A DNA stretch of 59,592 bases, taken from Pseudomonadota bacterium. GTDB taxonomy: Bacteria; Desulfobacterota; WTBG01; JAPLJA01. The DNA lies in assembly GCA_026388815.1 (NCBI GenBank), contig JAPLJA010000094.1, positions 1 through 59,592 of the forward strand, read 5' to 3'. The translations under genes were made by a program, and so were the position numbers. Each line of letters begins with the position of its first letter. Within the stretch, counting starts at the first letter, position 1. The notes below the pieces were generated by a model. That model searched no databases. It was not told the origin of the DNA and was given only the letters and a program-made list of their open reading frames with translations. Shown here in pieces: positions 51,068-59,592 of the stretch.

Positions 51068-51616
51068 TCAGGCTTGAGGAGGAGCAAAGGTAATTTCTCT
51101 CTTCTCTTTCCCTAATTTCTTCCTAACATCTTCCGGTGTCTTCAGCTGTTTCAGTGCTTCCATCGTAGCCTTCACGACATTATGGGGGTTATGAGAACCC
51201 AGACATTTCGTCAGAATATTCTTAATCCCCACTGACTCAATAACGGCTCTCACGGCTCCTCCCGCTATTACCCCGGTGCCTTCTGATGCCGGCTTCATGA
51301 AAACCTTCCCCGCGCCAAATTTCCCCAGGCTCTCATAGGGGATTGTTCCGTTCATAATCGGCACTGATATCATGCCTTTCTTAGCCTTCTCGATCCCCTT
51401 TCTGATTGCCTCAGGAACTTCATTTGCCTTCCCCAGTCCGAAACCTACCTTGCCATTCCCATCCCCGACAACCACGATTGCACTGAAGCTGAACCGTTTT
51501 CCGCCCTTGACTACTTTGGCCACACGGCTGATGTGGACAATCTTATCAATCAGGTTTAATTCATCTTGATTCTTTACCGGCAATGCACCACCTCCTTCAA
51601 AACGTACCTTCTTCAT
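51068..51616 (-). CDS. rpsE: Ribosomal protein uS5
   Basis: The 182-residue protein has the double-stranded RNA binding domain ([20 protein letters not shown]) and [20 protein letters not shown]. It is involved in decoding accuracy. Located between rplR and rpmD. Confidence 0.97.
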   Translation of the reverse strand: MKKVRFEGGGALPVKNQDELNLIDKIVHISRVAKVVKGGKRFSFSAIVVVGDGNGKVGFGLGKANEVPEAIRKGIEKAKKGMISVPIMNGTIPYESLGKFGAGKVFMKPASEGTGVIAGGAVRAVIESVGIKNILTKCLGSHNPHNVVKATMEALKQLKTPEDVRKKLGKEKREITFAPPQA

Positions 51617-51619
51617 CCA

Positions 51620-51988
51620 TTAAAAAATGAGCCCTTTCTCCCGGGCAGCCACGGCGAGTGCCTGCACCCGACCATGATAGATATAACCGCTCCGGTCAAA
51701 GACCACCTCTTTGATACCCTTTTCAAGACATTTCTGGGCGATAAGAGCACCCACCTCTTTGGCTGCTTCTCTATTGCCTGATTTTTTCATCTTTCCCTTC
51801 AGTTCAGGGCTTAACGTAGAGGCAGCCACATAGGTCTTGCCTGCCCTATCATCGATAACCTGAGCATAAATGTGTTGAGCACTCCGGAAGACCGAAAGAC
51901 GTGGTCTCTCCTTTGTACCTTTCAAGTCCTTCCTGATCCTCTTCTTTCTCTTCAATCTGGCTATTACTTTTTCAGCTACAGGCGGCAC
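51620..51988 (-). CDS. rplR: Ribosomal protein uL18
   Basis: The 5S rRNA-binding protein includes [20 protein letters not shown] and [19 protein letters not shown] choose the GTG at 51988 ([19 protein letters not shown]) because AAGGAG lies 8 bases upstream; the TTG 21 bases earlier has no such site. 122 residues. Confidence 0.94.
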   Translation of the reverse strand: MPPVAEKVIARLKRKKRIRKDLKGTKERPRLSVFRSAQHIYAQVIDDRAGKTYVAASTLSPELKGKMKKSGNREAAKEVGALIAQKCLEKGIKEVVFDRSGYIYHGRVQALAVAAREKGLIF

Positions 51989-52020
51989 GGCCCACTCTCC
52001 TTGAGACAAAAATGATAAAA

Positions 52021-52560
52021 CTATTTGGCTCCAGTTTTTCCGACCTTTTTCTTTACTATCTCGCCAGTGTACCGAACACCTTTTCCTTTATAAACATCCG
52101 GCTTTCTGAAGCCCCTGATTCTTGCTGACACTTCCCCGACCAGATATTTATCTATCCCTTCCACGGTAACCCTGGTCTGCTTCTCTACCCTGACCTTAAT
52201 GCCCGGAGGGAGCTCATACTTGATGGGGTGAGAATAACCGAGATTCAGCGTCAAGGTGTTGCCCTGAATGTCAGCCCGGTATCCAACCCCCTGGATATCG
52301 AGGGATTTCTCAAACCCCTGCGTCACACCGAGTATCATATTGTTAATGAGGGTTCGAGTCAGGCCATGGAGTGCACGGGCTTCTCGATCATCATGTGAAC
52401 GTTTTACCCAGACCTTCCCATCGTCTACCGTAACCTCAATCCTTTCTTCCACCTTCTTGATCATCTCACCTTTCTGTCCCTTCACCTTCACATAGGGATT
52501 CTCGTACTGGACGGTAACTCCTTGAGGGACAGGGATCGGTAACTTGCCTATTCGAGACAT
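52021..52560 (-). CDS. rplF: Ribosomal protein uL6
   Basis: 179 residues: [20 protein letters not shown] at the start and [20 protein letters not shown] at the end mark L6. It lies close to the sarcin-ricin loop and factor-binding site. Confidence 0.97.
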   Translation of the reverse strand: MSRIGKLPIPVPQGVTVQYENPYVKVKGQKGEMIKKVEERIEVTVDDGKVWVKRSHDDREARALHGLTRTLINNMILGVTQGFEKSLDIQGVGYRADIQGNTLTLNLGYSHPIKYELPPGIKVRVEKQTRVTVEGIDKYLVGEVSARIRGFRKPDVYKGKGVRYTGEIVKKKVGKTGAK

Positions 52561-52572
52561 TGCCTTTCTCCT

Positions 52573-52971
52573 TCACCACACCAGGCAGAGAATCTCTCCA
52601 CCCACATTCAGACTTCTCGCATCTTTGTCCGAAATCACTCCTTTTGGGGTGGAAAGAATTGCCAGACCCGTACCGCTCTTTACAGAGGGAATACTGTCGG
52701 TACCGCTGTATAGCCTCAACCCCGGTTTGCTCACCCGCTTTAACCCATTGATGACAGGACCTTTTTTGTTGTCATATTTCAGAAAGATCCGCAGAATCCC
52801 CTGCTTTTTATCCTCGATCACCTTATAGTCCTTTATGTAACCTTCCTCTTTTAAGATCTTTGCTATATTCACCTTCAGGTGGGAGGAAGGGATATCAACC
52901 TTTTCAAACTTGGCTTTATTCGCATTTCTCATCCGAGTGAGCATGTCGGCTAATGGATCAGTCATTCCCAT
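52573..52971 (-). CDS. rpsH: Ribosomal protein uS8
   Basis: 132 residues ([40 protein letters not shown]). It binds helix 21 of 16S rRNA and represses the spc operon in enterobacteria; such control here is not established. Confidence 0.97.
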   Translation of the reverse strand: MGMTDPLADMLTRMRNANKAKFEKVDIPSSHLKVNIAKILKEEGYIKDYKVIEDKKQGILRIFLKYDNKKGPVINGLKRVSKPGLRLYSGTDSIPSVKSGTGLAILSTPKGVISDKDARSLNVGGEILCLVW

Positions 52972-52997
52972 CGTTTACTCCTCTCCCATCACATTCT

Positions 52998-53183
52998 TTA
53001 CCAGCTTGATTTAATCACGCCGGGAATGTCACCTTTTAAGGCCAGGTTCCGGAAGCAGATCCGGCACATCGAGAACTTTCGATAATACGCCCGAGCCCTG
53101 CCGCAGAGGGGACAACGATTATAATCCCGGACTGCAAACTTTTTTGGTTTACTTGCCTTTTCCATTAAAGCCTTTTTTGCCAC
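52998..53183 (-). CDS. rpsN: Ribosomal protein uS14, zinc-binding short form
   Basis: 61 residues with [20 protein letters not shown], the four-Cys zinc type (rpsZ-like). It sits between rplE and rpsH. Confidence 0.97.
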   Translation of the reverse strand: MAKKALMEKASKPKKFAVRDYNRCPLCGRARAYYRKFSMCRICFRNLALKGDIPGVIKSSW

Positions 53184-53200
53184 TCTTCCTCCTTATCTTC

Positions 53201-53740
53201 TCAATCCCTGAAAGGCATACCCAAGAGTTTTAACAGATGCTTGCCTTCTTCATCGGTTTTTGCCGTGGTGATAATAGAGATGTTCAACCCTTTGATCTTG
53301 TCAATCTTGTCATAGTCGATCTCCGGGAAAATGATCTGTTCCCTGATGCCCAGGGTATAATTCCCCCTCCCATCAAAGGACTTTCCCGAAACGCCCTTGA
53401 AATCCCTCACCCGTGGAAGGGCCACGTTGACCAGCCGGTCATAGAATTCATACATGCGAGCCTTCCTCAAGGTCACCATGCAGCCGATGGGCATCCCTTC
53501 CCGCAATTTGAAATTGGCTATCGATTTCTTTGCCTTGGTGATTATCGGTTTCTGGCCGGCAATCATCGTGAGTTCGTTGACCGCCGAATCAAGCACCTTG
53601 ATATTCTGGATTGCCTCCCCGATCCCCATATTGATAACGATCTTTTTCAGGGCAGGCACCTTCATGGCATTCTTATAGTTAAACTCCTTGGTCATCCCTT
53701 TGACCACTTCATTTTTATAGAAATCCTTTAACCTAGGCAT
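53201..53740 (-). CDS. rplE: Ribosomal protein uL5
   Basis: 179 residues with [40 protein letters not shown] and [13 protein letters not shown]. It binds 5S rRNA and contacts the P-site tRNA. Confidence 0.97.
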   Translation of the reverse strand: MPRLKDFYKNEVVKGMTKEFNYKNAMKVPALKKIVINMGIGEAIQNIKVLDSAVNELTMIAGQKPIITKAKKSIANFKLREGMPIGCMVTLRKARMYEFYDRLVNVALPRVRDFKGVSGKSFDGRGNYTLGIREQIIFPEIDYDKIDKIKGLNISIITTAKTDEEGKHLLKLLGMPFRD

Positions 53741-53754
53741 CCTTCTTCCTCATG

Positions 53755-54084
53755 CTAAACATCCAGGACTTCGCCACACTTCTTACACACCCTGACCCGT
53801 TTCCCGTCCTCGAGGATCCTTCTCCCGATCTTTACCGGCCGGTTGCACTTGCCACACATGATCATAACGTTCGCGACGTGGAGGGGTCCTTCCTTCTCAA
53901 TGATTCCTCCCTGGCGCATCTGACCGGTTGGCCGCTGGTGCCTCTTGATAAAATTTAACTTTTCCACCACTATCCGGCTTTTCTTTGGAATGACCTTGAG
54001 AATTTTCCCTGTCTTCCCTTTTTCCTTACCGGCGATTACCATTACCAGATCATTCTTTTTTACGTGCATCTTTTCTCTCAGCAT
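53755..54084 (-). CDS. rplX: Ribosomal protein uL24 with C-terminal zinc ribbon
   Basis: KOW motif VMVIAGKEKGKTGKIL at the start; VMIMCGKCNRPVKIG and VRVCKKCGEVLDV provide a CxxC/CxxC zinc site. I choose the ATG at 54084 with AGGAG 5 bases upstream; the longer frame from 54108 would overlap rplN by 4 bases. 109 residues. Confidence 0.93.
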   Translation of the reverse strand: MLREKMHVKKNDLVMVIAGKEKGKTGKILKVIPKKSRIVVEKLNFIKRHQRPTGQMRQGGIIEKEGPLHVANVMIMCGKCNRPVKIGRRILEDGKRVRVCKKCGEVLDV

Positions 54085-54104
54085 TTCCTCTCCTGAGGAT
54101 ATTC

Positions 54105-54473
54105 TCACAGTACCTCGGGGGCAAGCGAGATAATTTTCGTAAACTTCTTGGCCCTGAGTTCACGTGCTACCGGTCCAAAGATTCTGGTCCCGACCGGCTC
54201 GTTCTGGGGATTGATCAATACCCCGGCGTTATCACCGAACTTAATGTAAGAACCATCAGGCCGTCTGCGCTCCTTCACCGTTCTTACAATGACTGCCTTC
54301 ATGACGTCGCCTTTTTTTACTTTGGAGTTGGGAATCGCTTCCTTTACACTCACCACCACGACATCACCCAAAAACGCATACCGTCTCCTGGTACCGCCCA
54401 GGACCTTAATGCACATGAGCTTTTTTGCCCCGGAATTGTCTGCAACATTGAGGATAGTCTGCATCTGAATCAT
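54105..54473 (-). CDS. rplN: Ribosomal protein uL14
   Basis: 122 residues: [20 protein letters not shown] and [20 protein letters not shown] are diagnostic. It forms an intersubunit bridge. Confidence 0.97.
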   Translation of the reverse strand: MIQMQTILNVADNSGAKKLMCIKVLGGTRRRYAFLGDVVVVSVKEAIPNSKVKKGDVMKAVIVRTVKERRRPDGSYIKFGDNAGVLINPQNEPVGTRIFGPVARELRAKKFTKIISLAPEVL

Positions 54474-54496
54474 AATACCTTACTCCCAGAAGGCGT

Positions 54497-54754
54497 TTAA
54501 GCAACCCTCTCAAGAATCTCCTTTACCCTCCACCGCTTCGCTTTGCTCAAGGGTCTGGTCTCCCAGAGTAAAACCTTATCGCCAATCCTGCATTCATTTT
54601 TCGCGTCATGAGCCTTAAACTTCTTCCGCTTCCGTATGTACTTCTTGTATTTGGGATGCCTCACCAGTCGCTCCACCATCACCACGACCGTCTTATCCAT
54701 CTTGTCGCTCACGACAATGCCTACCTGGGTCTTTCTCTTTCCCCGTTCCTTCAT
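54497..54754 (-). CDS. rpsQ: Ribosomal protein uS17
   Basis: 85 residues with [20 protein letters not shown] and [18 protein letters not shown]. It binds 16S rRNA early in assembly. Confidence 0.97.
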   Translation of the reverse strand: MKERGKRKTQVGIVVSDKMDKTVVVMVERLVRHPKYKKYIRKRKKFKAHDAKNECRIGDKVLLWETRPLSKAKRWRVKEILERVA

Positions 54755-54757
54755 AGG

Positions 54758-54958
54758 CTACCCTTCTTCCTTCTTAATCTTTTCCCGCATAACTGTTTTC
54801 ACCCGAGCGATGTCCTTCCTGAGCTTTGGCATGCTCATCGTATTTTCGAGTTGAGAAGTAGCGTGTCTGAATTTCAAATTGAACAGCTCCTCCAGGAAGT
54901 CTTTCTCCCTCTGTCTCAACTCCTCTATCGTCAGGTCGCGGAGTTCTGCAGCTTTCAT
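54758..54958 (-). CDS. rpmC: Ribosomal protein uL29
   Basis: 66 residues ([38 protein letters not shown]), a helical hairpin near the exit tunnel. It overlaps rplP by 4 bases. Confidence 0.97.
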   Translation of the reverse strand: MKAAELRDLTIEELRQREKDFLEELFNLKFRHATSQLENTMSMPKLRKDIARVKTVMREKIKKEEG

Positions 54959-55371
54959 CCCACTTCTCCTCGAACTAAAACCTTGGTGGCAATGGGAAGT
55001 TTATGGGTAGCTAACCGGAACGCCTCCATCGCAATCTCCGGGGGCACGCCTCCCATCTCATAGAGAACCTTCCCCGGCCTTACCACCGCCACCCAGCCTT
55101 CAAGTGCACCTTTCCCTTTGCCCATCCTGGTCTCTAAAGGTTTCTTCGTGATAGGCTTATCAGGGAAAACGCGAATCCATATTTTCCCTCCCCGTTTGAT
55201 GTGACGGGTCATGACAATACGGGCTGCCTCGATCTGCCGTGAGGTGAGCCTGCCACATGACTTGGCCTGAAGTCCGTATTCACCGAAGGCGAGGGTATTC
55301 CCCCGATAGGCCATCCCCCTCATCCTTCCTTTTTGCTGTTTCCGATACTTTACCTTTTTAGGAGCTAACAT
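54955..55371 (-). CDS. rplP: Ribosomal protein uL16
   Basis: 138 residues: [20 protein letters not shown] and [20 protein letters not shown]. It contacts the A-site tRNA. It overlaps rpmC. Confidence 0.97.
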   Translation of the reverse strand: MLAPKKVKYRKQQKGRMRGMAYRGNTLAFGEYGLQAKSCGRLTSRQIEAARIVMTRHIKRGGKIWIRVFPDKPITKKPLETRMGKGKGALEGWVAVVRPGKVLYEMGGVPPEIAMEAFRLATHKLPIATKVLVRGEVG

Positions 55372-55381
55372 GTTTCACCGC

Positions 55382-56005
55382 TTAGATTATCTCACCTTTA
55401 TAAATCCAGACTTTGATACCAATCATCCCGTAGGTGGTGTACGCCTGCGCAAAACCGTAATCTATATCAGCCCGAATGGTATGGAGAGGCACTCTTCCCT
55501 CCCGGTACCATTCAGTGCGAGCAATTTCTGCACCCCCCAGCCTTCCCGCGCAGGAAATCTTGATTCCCTGAGCGCCCATTTTCAGGGCAGATGTCACACT
55601 TTTTTTCATTGCCCTCCGGAACGCCACTCTTCTTTCTAACTGGAGGGCAATATTTTCTGCCACCAGCTGGGAATCGATCTCAGACTTGGGAACCTCATAG
55701 ATGTTAAGAAAAATATTCTTATCCGTCAGGTGCTGCAATTCCCTTTTCAGCACCTCGATCTCCGAACCTTTCCTGCCGATAATGATCCCCGGACGGGCAG
55801 TATAGATATTCACTTTCACCTTGTTGGCAGCCCGTTCAATTTCGATTCTGGAGATACCCGCATGGTAGACTTTCTGCTTCAGGTATTTTCTGATCTGAAA
55901 ATCTTCCCTGAGCATATCCCCAAAACCCTTTTTGGCAAACCAGCGGGAATTCCATGTCTTGTTAATCCCCAGACGGAAACCGAACGGATGAACCTTTTGA
56001 CCCAA
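55382..56005 (-). CDS. rpsC: Ribosomal protein uS3
   Basis: 207 residues with the KH domain ([20 protein letters not shown]) and C-terminal fold ([20 protein letters not shown]). It is part of the mRNA entry helicase. Confidence 0.97.
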   Translation of the reverse strand: MGQKVHPFGFRLGINKTWNSRWFAKKGFGDMLREDFQIRKYLKQKVYHAGISRIEIERAANKVKVNIYTARPGIIIGRKGSEIEVLKRELQHLTDKNIFLNIYEVPKSEIDSQLVAENIALQLERRVAFRRAMKKSVTSALKMGAQGIKISCAGRLGGAEIARTEWYREGRVPLHTIRADIDYGFAQAYTTYGMIGIKVWIYKGEII

Positions 56006-56033
56006 GTTCTACCTCCTCTCACTGTTCATAAAC

Positions 56034-56366
56034 TTACGACTCTTCCAAAATCACCGTGATATGACTTGTCCTCTTCAATATCCTGTTTGCCCTCCCCATG
56101 GGTCGAGGACGAATCCTCTTGAGCGATGGTCCTCCATCAATCAGGATACTTTTCACGAAGAGGGTATCAACATCTATCGCCTTCTTCTGCACTGCATTGG
56201 CAACGGCAGATTTGATTACCTTGGTTACTATTTTCGCCCCGGCCTTGGGGGTAAAAGAAAGTATATGTAAGGCATCTTCAACCTTTTTTCCACGCACAAT
56301 ATCAGCAACCAGACGAACCTTCCGCGGCGCTGTCCTCACATACTTAACAACTGCTCTTGCCTCCAT
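56034..56366 (-). CDS. rplV: Ribosomal protein uL22
   Basis: 110 residues: YVRTAPRKVRLVADIVRGKK and IRPRPMGRANRILKRTSHIT. Its hairpin lines the exit tunnel. Confidence 0.97.
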   Translation of the reverse strand: MEARAVVKYVRTAPRKVRLVADIVRGKKVEDALHILSFTPKAGAKIVTKVIKSAVANAVQKKAIDVDTLFVKSILIDGGPSLKRIRPRPMGRANRILKRTSHITVILEES

Positions 56367-56407
56367 GAATTACTCCTCACCAACTCCTTCACCGGTGATC
56401 TAAATCG

Positions 56408-56695
56408 TTAACTCTGCCCTGTTACCTTGGTCTTCCTGTCCCCTGAATGGCCATGGAATACCCGGGTAGGTGAAAACTCTCCGAGTTTGTGGCCGACCAT
56501 ATTCTCCGTTACAAAAACCGGGATGAACTTCTTTCCGTTGTGAACGGCAAAGGTATGGCCTATCATTTCCGGTACAATGGTGGACCGTCTCGACCAGGTC
56601 TTAATCACCTTCTTGCTCCCGGCTTGATTGGCCTGCTCAACTTTTTTCCACAGGCTCTCTTCCACATAAGGACCCTTTTTTATCGATCGTGCCAT
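56408..56695 (-). CDS. rpsS: Ribosomal protein uS19
   Basis: 95 residues: [20 protein letters not shown] and [20 protein letters not shown]. It lies in the 30S head with S13. Confidence 0.97.
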   Translation of the reverse strand: MARSIKKGPYVEESLWKKVEQANQAGSKKVIKTWSRRSTIVPEMIGHTFAVHNGKKFIPVFVTENMVGHKLGEFSPTRVFHGHSGDRKTKVTGQS

Positions 56696-56715
56696 GGTAG
56701 ATCCTCTTCCTTTGA

Positions 56716-57537
56716 CTACTTTCTTTTCTTAACGATATACTTATCTGTTGACTTGTTCTTTCTCGTCTTAAAGCCCTTTGTCGGCACGCCCCACGGGGTT
56801 ACCGGATGGCGTCCTCCAGAGCTCTTTCCCTCTCCGCCGCCCAGAGGATGGTCAACGGGGTTCATAGCTACTCCTCTCACCCTGGGTTTGTTCCCCTCCC
56901 AGCGGGACCTGCCTGCCTTTCCAATCGATACATTTTCATAATCGACGTTGCCGACCTGACCGATGGTGGCATAGCAGGAAAGTAATACCTTCCTCACTTC
57001 ATTCGAAGGGAGCCTGATCTGGGCATACTTCCCTTCCTTGGCCATGAGCTGTGCGTATCCCCCGGCGGATCTGACTATCTGGGCGCCTTTGCCCTGCTTC
57101 AATTCAATATTGTGGATAAGGGCTCCCGTGGGGATATTCTTTAACGGAAGGGCGTTTCCGGGTTTAATGTCTACCTCTTCTCCTGCTATCACGGTATCGC
57201 CCACCTTGAGTTCAAGGGGAGCAATAATGTATCTCTTTTCTCCATCAACGTAATGGAGGAGGGCGATAAACGAGGAGCGGTTGGGATCATATTCAATACC
57301 AGCCACCTTTGCCGGGATATTACGCTTGTCCCTTCTAAAGTCAATGATCCGGTACATCCGCTTATGCCGTCCACCGATATAACGGCTGGTAATCCTGCCA
57401 TAACAGTTCCTTCCCCCGGTCCTGGGAAGTGGTTTAAGCAAACGTTTCTCCGGTTCAAACTTGGTAATTTCCTCAAAGGTCAAAACAGTCTGAAACCTTC
57501 GTGCCGGAGATGTAGGCTTATATGCTCTGATCCCCAT
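56716..57537 (-). CDS. rplB: Ribosomal protein uL2
   Basis: 273 residues with [20 protein letters not shown] and [20 protein letters not shown]; His in DHPLGGGEG is the conserved residue near the peptidyl transferase centre. Confidence 0.97.
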   Translation of the reverse strand: MGIRAYKPTSPARRFQTVLTFEEITKFEPEKRLLKPLPRTGGRNCYGRITSRYIGGRHKRMYRIIDFRRDKRNIPAKVAGIEYDPNRSSFIALLHYVDGEKRYIIAPLELKVGDTVIAGEEVDIKPGNALPLKNIPTGALIHNIELKQGKGAQIVRSAGGYAQLMAKEGKYAQIRLPSNEVRKVLLSCYATIGQVGNVDYENVSIGKAGRSRWEGNKPRVRGVAMNPVDHPLGGGEGKSSGGRHPVTPWGVPTKGFKTRKNKSTDKYIVKKRK

Positions 57538-57575
57538 GTATTACCTCACCAGACTCTGATGCCTGTGTACCTTTC

Positions 57576-57872
57576 TTATATCCCTTCAAAAAAGTCTATC
57601 CTTTCGCCTTCCTTCAAGGTGACGACTGCCTTCTTCCAATCCGACCTTTTCCCTACGTTCTTTCCCAGCCTCTTCTTTTTACCTGCAACATTCATCATGT
57701 TCACACTCAGCACTTTGACCTTGAAGAGTTTTTCAACTGCCTGCTTGACCTCAATCTTATTCACCCTGGAGTTTACTTCAAAGACTACCTTATTAAACTT
57801 TTCCTTCTGGAGAGTCCCTTTCTCAGTAATAATCGGCCTCTTCAGAACGAGATACAGATCGTTGTCTTTCAT
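57576..57872 (-). CDS. rplW: Ribosomal protein uL23
   Basis: 98 residues ([40 protein letters not shown]). Docking site for trigger factor and SRP. It overlaps rplD by 4 bases. Confidence 0.97.
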   Translation of the reverse strand: MKDNDLYLVLKRPIITEKGTLQKEKFNKVVFEVNSRVNKIEVKQAVEKLFKVKVLSVNMMNVAGKKKRLGKNVGKRSDWKKAVVTLKEGERIDFFEGI

Positions 57873-58489
57873 TGCCTGAGCCTCTCCTGGATTTTCTCCG
57901 CGCTCTGCTTTGTGAGGAGGAGATATTCGTATTTCAAGATATCATATACATTCAACCCTTCAGGCCGTAAGACCTTCACCGTATGAAGATTCCTCGCTGA
58001 ACGCTCTAAATTCACATTATCGCTGTCAACGATCAGGGCGCCTTCCACCGCCAGCCTCTTCAAGAGGCTTACAAAGGCTTTGGTCTTAATCTCTTCCAGG
58101 TTAAGGTTGTCAACAATGAGGAGTTTTCCTTCCTTGACTTTAAGGCTTAAAGCCGACTTGAGAGCCGCCCTCCTCACCTTCTTGGGGAGGCTGTAGGAAT
58201 AGTCCCGGGGCTTAGGCCCGAACACAACTCCTCCACCGACCCAGAGTGGCGAACGGGTAGAGCCAGCCCGCGCCCTGCCAGTACCCTTCTGTCTCCAGGG
58301 CTTCCTACCACCTCCACTCACCTCAGAACGGGTCTTGGTACAGGCATTGCCACCCCTTCGATTGGCCAACTGCATCTTTACCACTTCATGGAAGAGGTTT
58401 TTATCCACCTTTGCTCCGAAGATCTTGTCGTCCAGATCTATCTCAGAGATCCTATTTTTCTCCTGATCATAAATGTCGAAAACCGCCAT
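57869..58489 (-). CDS. rplD: Ribosomal protein uL4
   Basis: 206 residues with tunnel loop [20 protein letters not shown] and [20 protein letters not shown]. In enterobacteria it autoregulates the S10 operon; not shown here. Confidence 0.97.
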   Translation of the reverse strand: MAVFDIYDQEKNRISEIDLDDKIFGAKVDKNLFHEVVKMQLANRRGGNACTKTRSEVSGGGRKPWRQKGTGRARAGSTRSPLWVGGGVVFGPKPRDYSYSLPKKVRRAALKSALSLKVKEGKLLIVDNLNLEEIKTKAFVSLLKRLAVEGALIVDSDNVNLERSARNLHTVKVLRPEGLNVYDILKYEYLLLTKQSAEKIQERLRQ

Positions 58490-58504
58490 TCCCCTATCCT
58501 CTGC

Positions 58505-59125
58505 TTACTGTTTCTTGATCAAAACAATAGATCTGCGCGCTCCTGGTACAGCACCTTTGATCAGAATTAAATTCCTTTCTGACCGAACATCTACTACCTG
58601 GAGATTTTTTACCGTTACCTGGGCATTTCCCAAATGTCCGGGGAGGCGCTTACCTTTCAGTACCCGGGAAGGATATGCACTTGCACCAACTGAACCCGGT
58701 GCCCTGTGAAACATGGAACCATGAGTGGCAGGGCCCCCGCGGAATCCCCATCTCTTGACACCTCCGGCAAACCCCTTTCCTTTTGACGTTCCGATTACGT
58801 CGACCAGCTCGCCTGCCGAAAAGATATCTACTTTAATTTCCTGACCTGACTGATAACCCTCTACATCGGGCAAGGTAAACTCCTTCAAAACGGCAAACGC
58901 TTTTGTCCCCTCTTTGGCGAAATGCCCTTTCAAAGGTCTGTTCGTTTTCTTCTCTTCTCTTTCAAGAAAACCCACCTGGAGGGCGTTGTAACCATCCTTA
59001 TTCTGGGTCTTCTTTTGCACTACCACACAGGGACCGGCTTCGATGACCGTGACCGGTATCACTTCACCATTATCTGCGAAAACCTGGCTCACGCCCAGTT
59101 TGCGTCCGATCAATCCCAAGCTCAC
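58505..59125 (-). CDS. rplC: Ribosomal protein uL3
   Basis: 206 residues: LGLIGRKLGVSQVFADNGEV and KGKGFAGGVKRWGFRGGPAT with HGSMFHRAPGSVG near the peptidyl transferase centre. Confidence 0.97.
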   Translation of the reverse strand: MSLGLIGRKLGVSQVFADNGEVIPVTVIEAGPCVVVQKKTQNKDGYNALQVGFLEREEKKTNRPLKGHFAKEGTKAFAVLKEFTLPDVEGYQSGQEIKVDIFSAGELVDVIGTSKGKGFAGGVKRWGFRGGPATHGSMFHRAPGSVGASAYPSRVLKGKRLPGHLGNAQVTVKNLQVVDVRSERNLILIKGAVPGARRSIVLIKKQ

Positions 59126-59140
59126 CTGATTCTCCTCTCC

Positions 59141-59455
59141 TTAGGCCGTCAACTTGATTTCAATATCCACACCTGCAGACAGGTCTAATTTCATCAGCGC
59201 ATCAATGGTCTGCTGTGTTGGTTCCAGAATGTCCAGAAGTCTCTTATGAGTCCTTATCTCAAACTGTTCTCTCGATTTCTTATCAACGTGGGGAGAACGG
59301 AGGACGCAGTACTTATTGATCGTCGTGGGAAGGGGAATAGGCCCCACCACCCGTGCTCCTGTCCTCTTGGCCGTATCTACAATCTCTCCCACCGATTGAT
59401 CTAACAGTTTATGATCATATGCTTTTAAACGGATCCTTATTTTCTGCTCGTTCAT
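59141..59455 (-). CDS. rpsJ: Ribosomal protein uS10
   Basis: 104 residues ([40 protein letters not shown]). It also partners NusB in antitermination. First ribosomal gene of the S10 cluster here, directly after tuf. Confidence 0.97.
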   Translation of the reverse strand: MNEQKIRIRLKAYDHKLLDQSVGEIVDTAKRTGARVVGPIPLPTTINKYCVLRSPHVDKKSREQFEIRTHKRLLDILEPTQQTIDALMKLDLSAGVDIEIKLTA

Positions 59456-59491
59456 CCCTCACCCGACTCTTTTAGTATAAACAGTTATCCC

Positions 59492-59592
59492 TTATTCTAT
59501 GATCTCGCTAATTACTCCAGCGCCTACCGTCCTTCCACCTTCCCGAATCGCAAACCGTAACTCCTTCTCCATCGCTATCGGCGTGATCAACT
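59492..59592 (-). CDS. tuf: Elongation factor Tu, C-terminal end (cut by window edge)
   Basis: The last residues read [20 protein letters not shown] and [12 protein letters not shown], the conserved end of EF-Tu domain 3. The remainder lies beyond position 59592. Placement just upstream of rpsJ is standard. Confidence 0.93.
   Translation of the reverse strand, partial: LITPIAMEKELRFAIREGGRTVGAGVISEIIE

Overview
The window is chromosomal DNA from a Gram-negative bacterium: it encodes lipoproteins, an outer-membrane barrel, c-type cytochromes and an RHS protein. Rubrerythrin remnants, FeoB, SelB and nitrogenase-like enzymes suggest an anaerobic or microaerobic lifestyle. The phylum cannot be fixed by eye; a Nitrospirota, Desulfobacterota or anammox-planctomycete type genome would fit. 

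Layout. 0-5 kb: an AGE-fold (six-hairpin) protein, then a coupled rRNA methyltransferase/ettA pair and a 32-residue basic protein. 5-19.5 kb: an accessory, visibly A/T-richer region full of short repeats. It contains two truncated 3' copies of yifB/comM, a methyltransferase, a double-HTH regulator, secreted FlgD-like, TPR-C39-RHS and PPC-repeat proteins, and an operon of outer-membrane protein, Fe(III)-type ABC transporter and an exported ChrB domain. The intact yifB closes this segment. 21-27.7 kb: housekeeping genes (moaC, a DksA-like regulator, selB, ribF, a thioesterase, tRNA-Leu) and two small cytochromes c. 

28-40 kb is the most unusual part. One strand carries MarR1, NifH-like 1, NifH-like 2, a NifD/K-like subunit with the three-Cys pattern (DK1), a NifD/K-like subunit with a protochlorophyllide-reductase C-terminal domain (DK2), MarR2, a near-copy of DK1 (DK3), two CbiX/HemH-like chelatases, a divergent FeoB and an unknown 234-residue protein. 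No nif, bch or cfb accessory genes accompany it. The content suggests iron import, metal insertion into a tetrapyrrole and ATP-driven two-electron reduction of the product, that is, an uncharacterised nitrogenase-like tetrapyrrole-modifying system under MarR control. This is inference from gene content and residues. 

40-45 kb: a VapBC-type pair, rubrerythrin-tail remnants, an orphan antitoxin-like gene, an exported methyltransferase, a 5'-truncated cupin, a transglutaminase-like lipoprotein and a cold-shock protein. 45-59.6 kb: the S10-spc-alpha ribosomal protein cluster on the minus strand (tuf end, rpsJ through rplQ), with no map gene between adk and infA.
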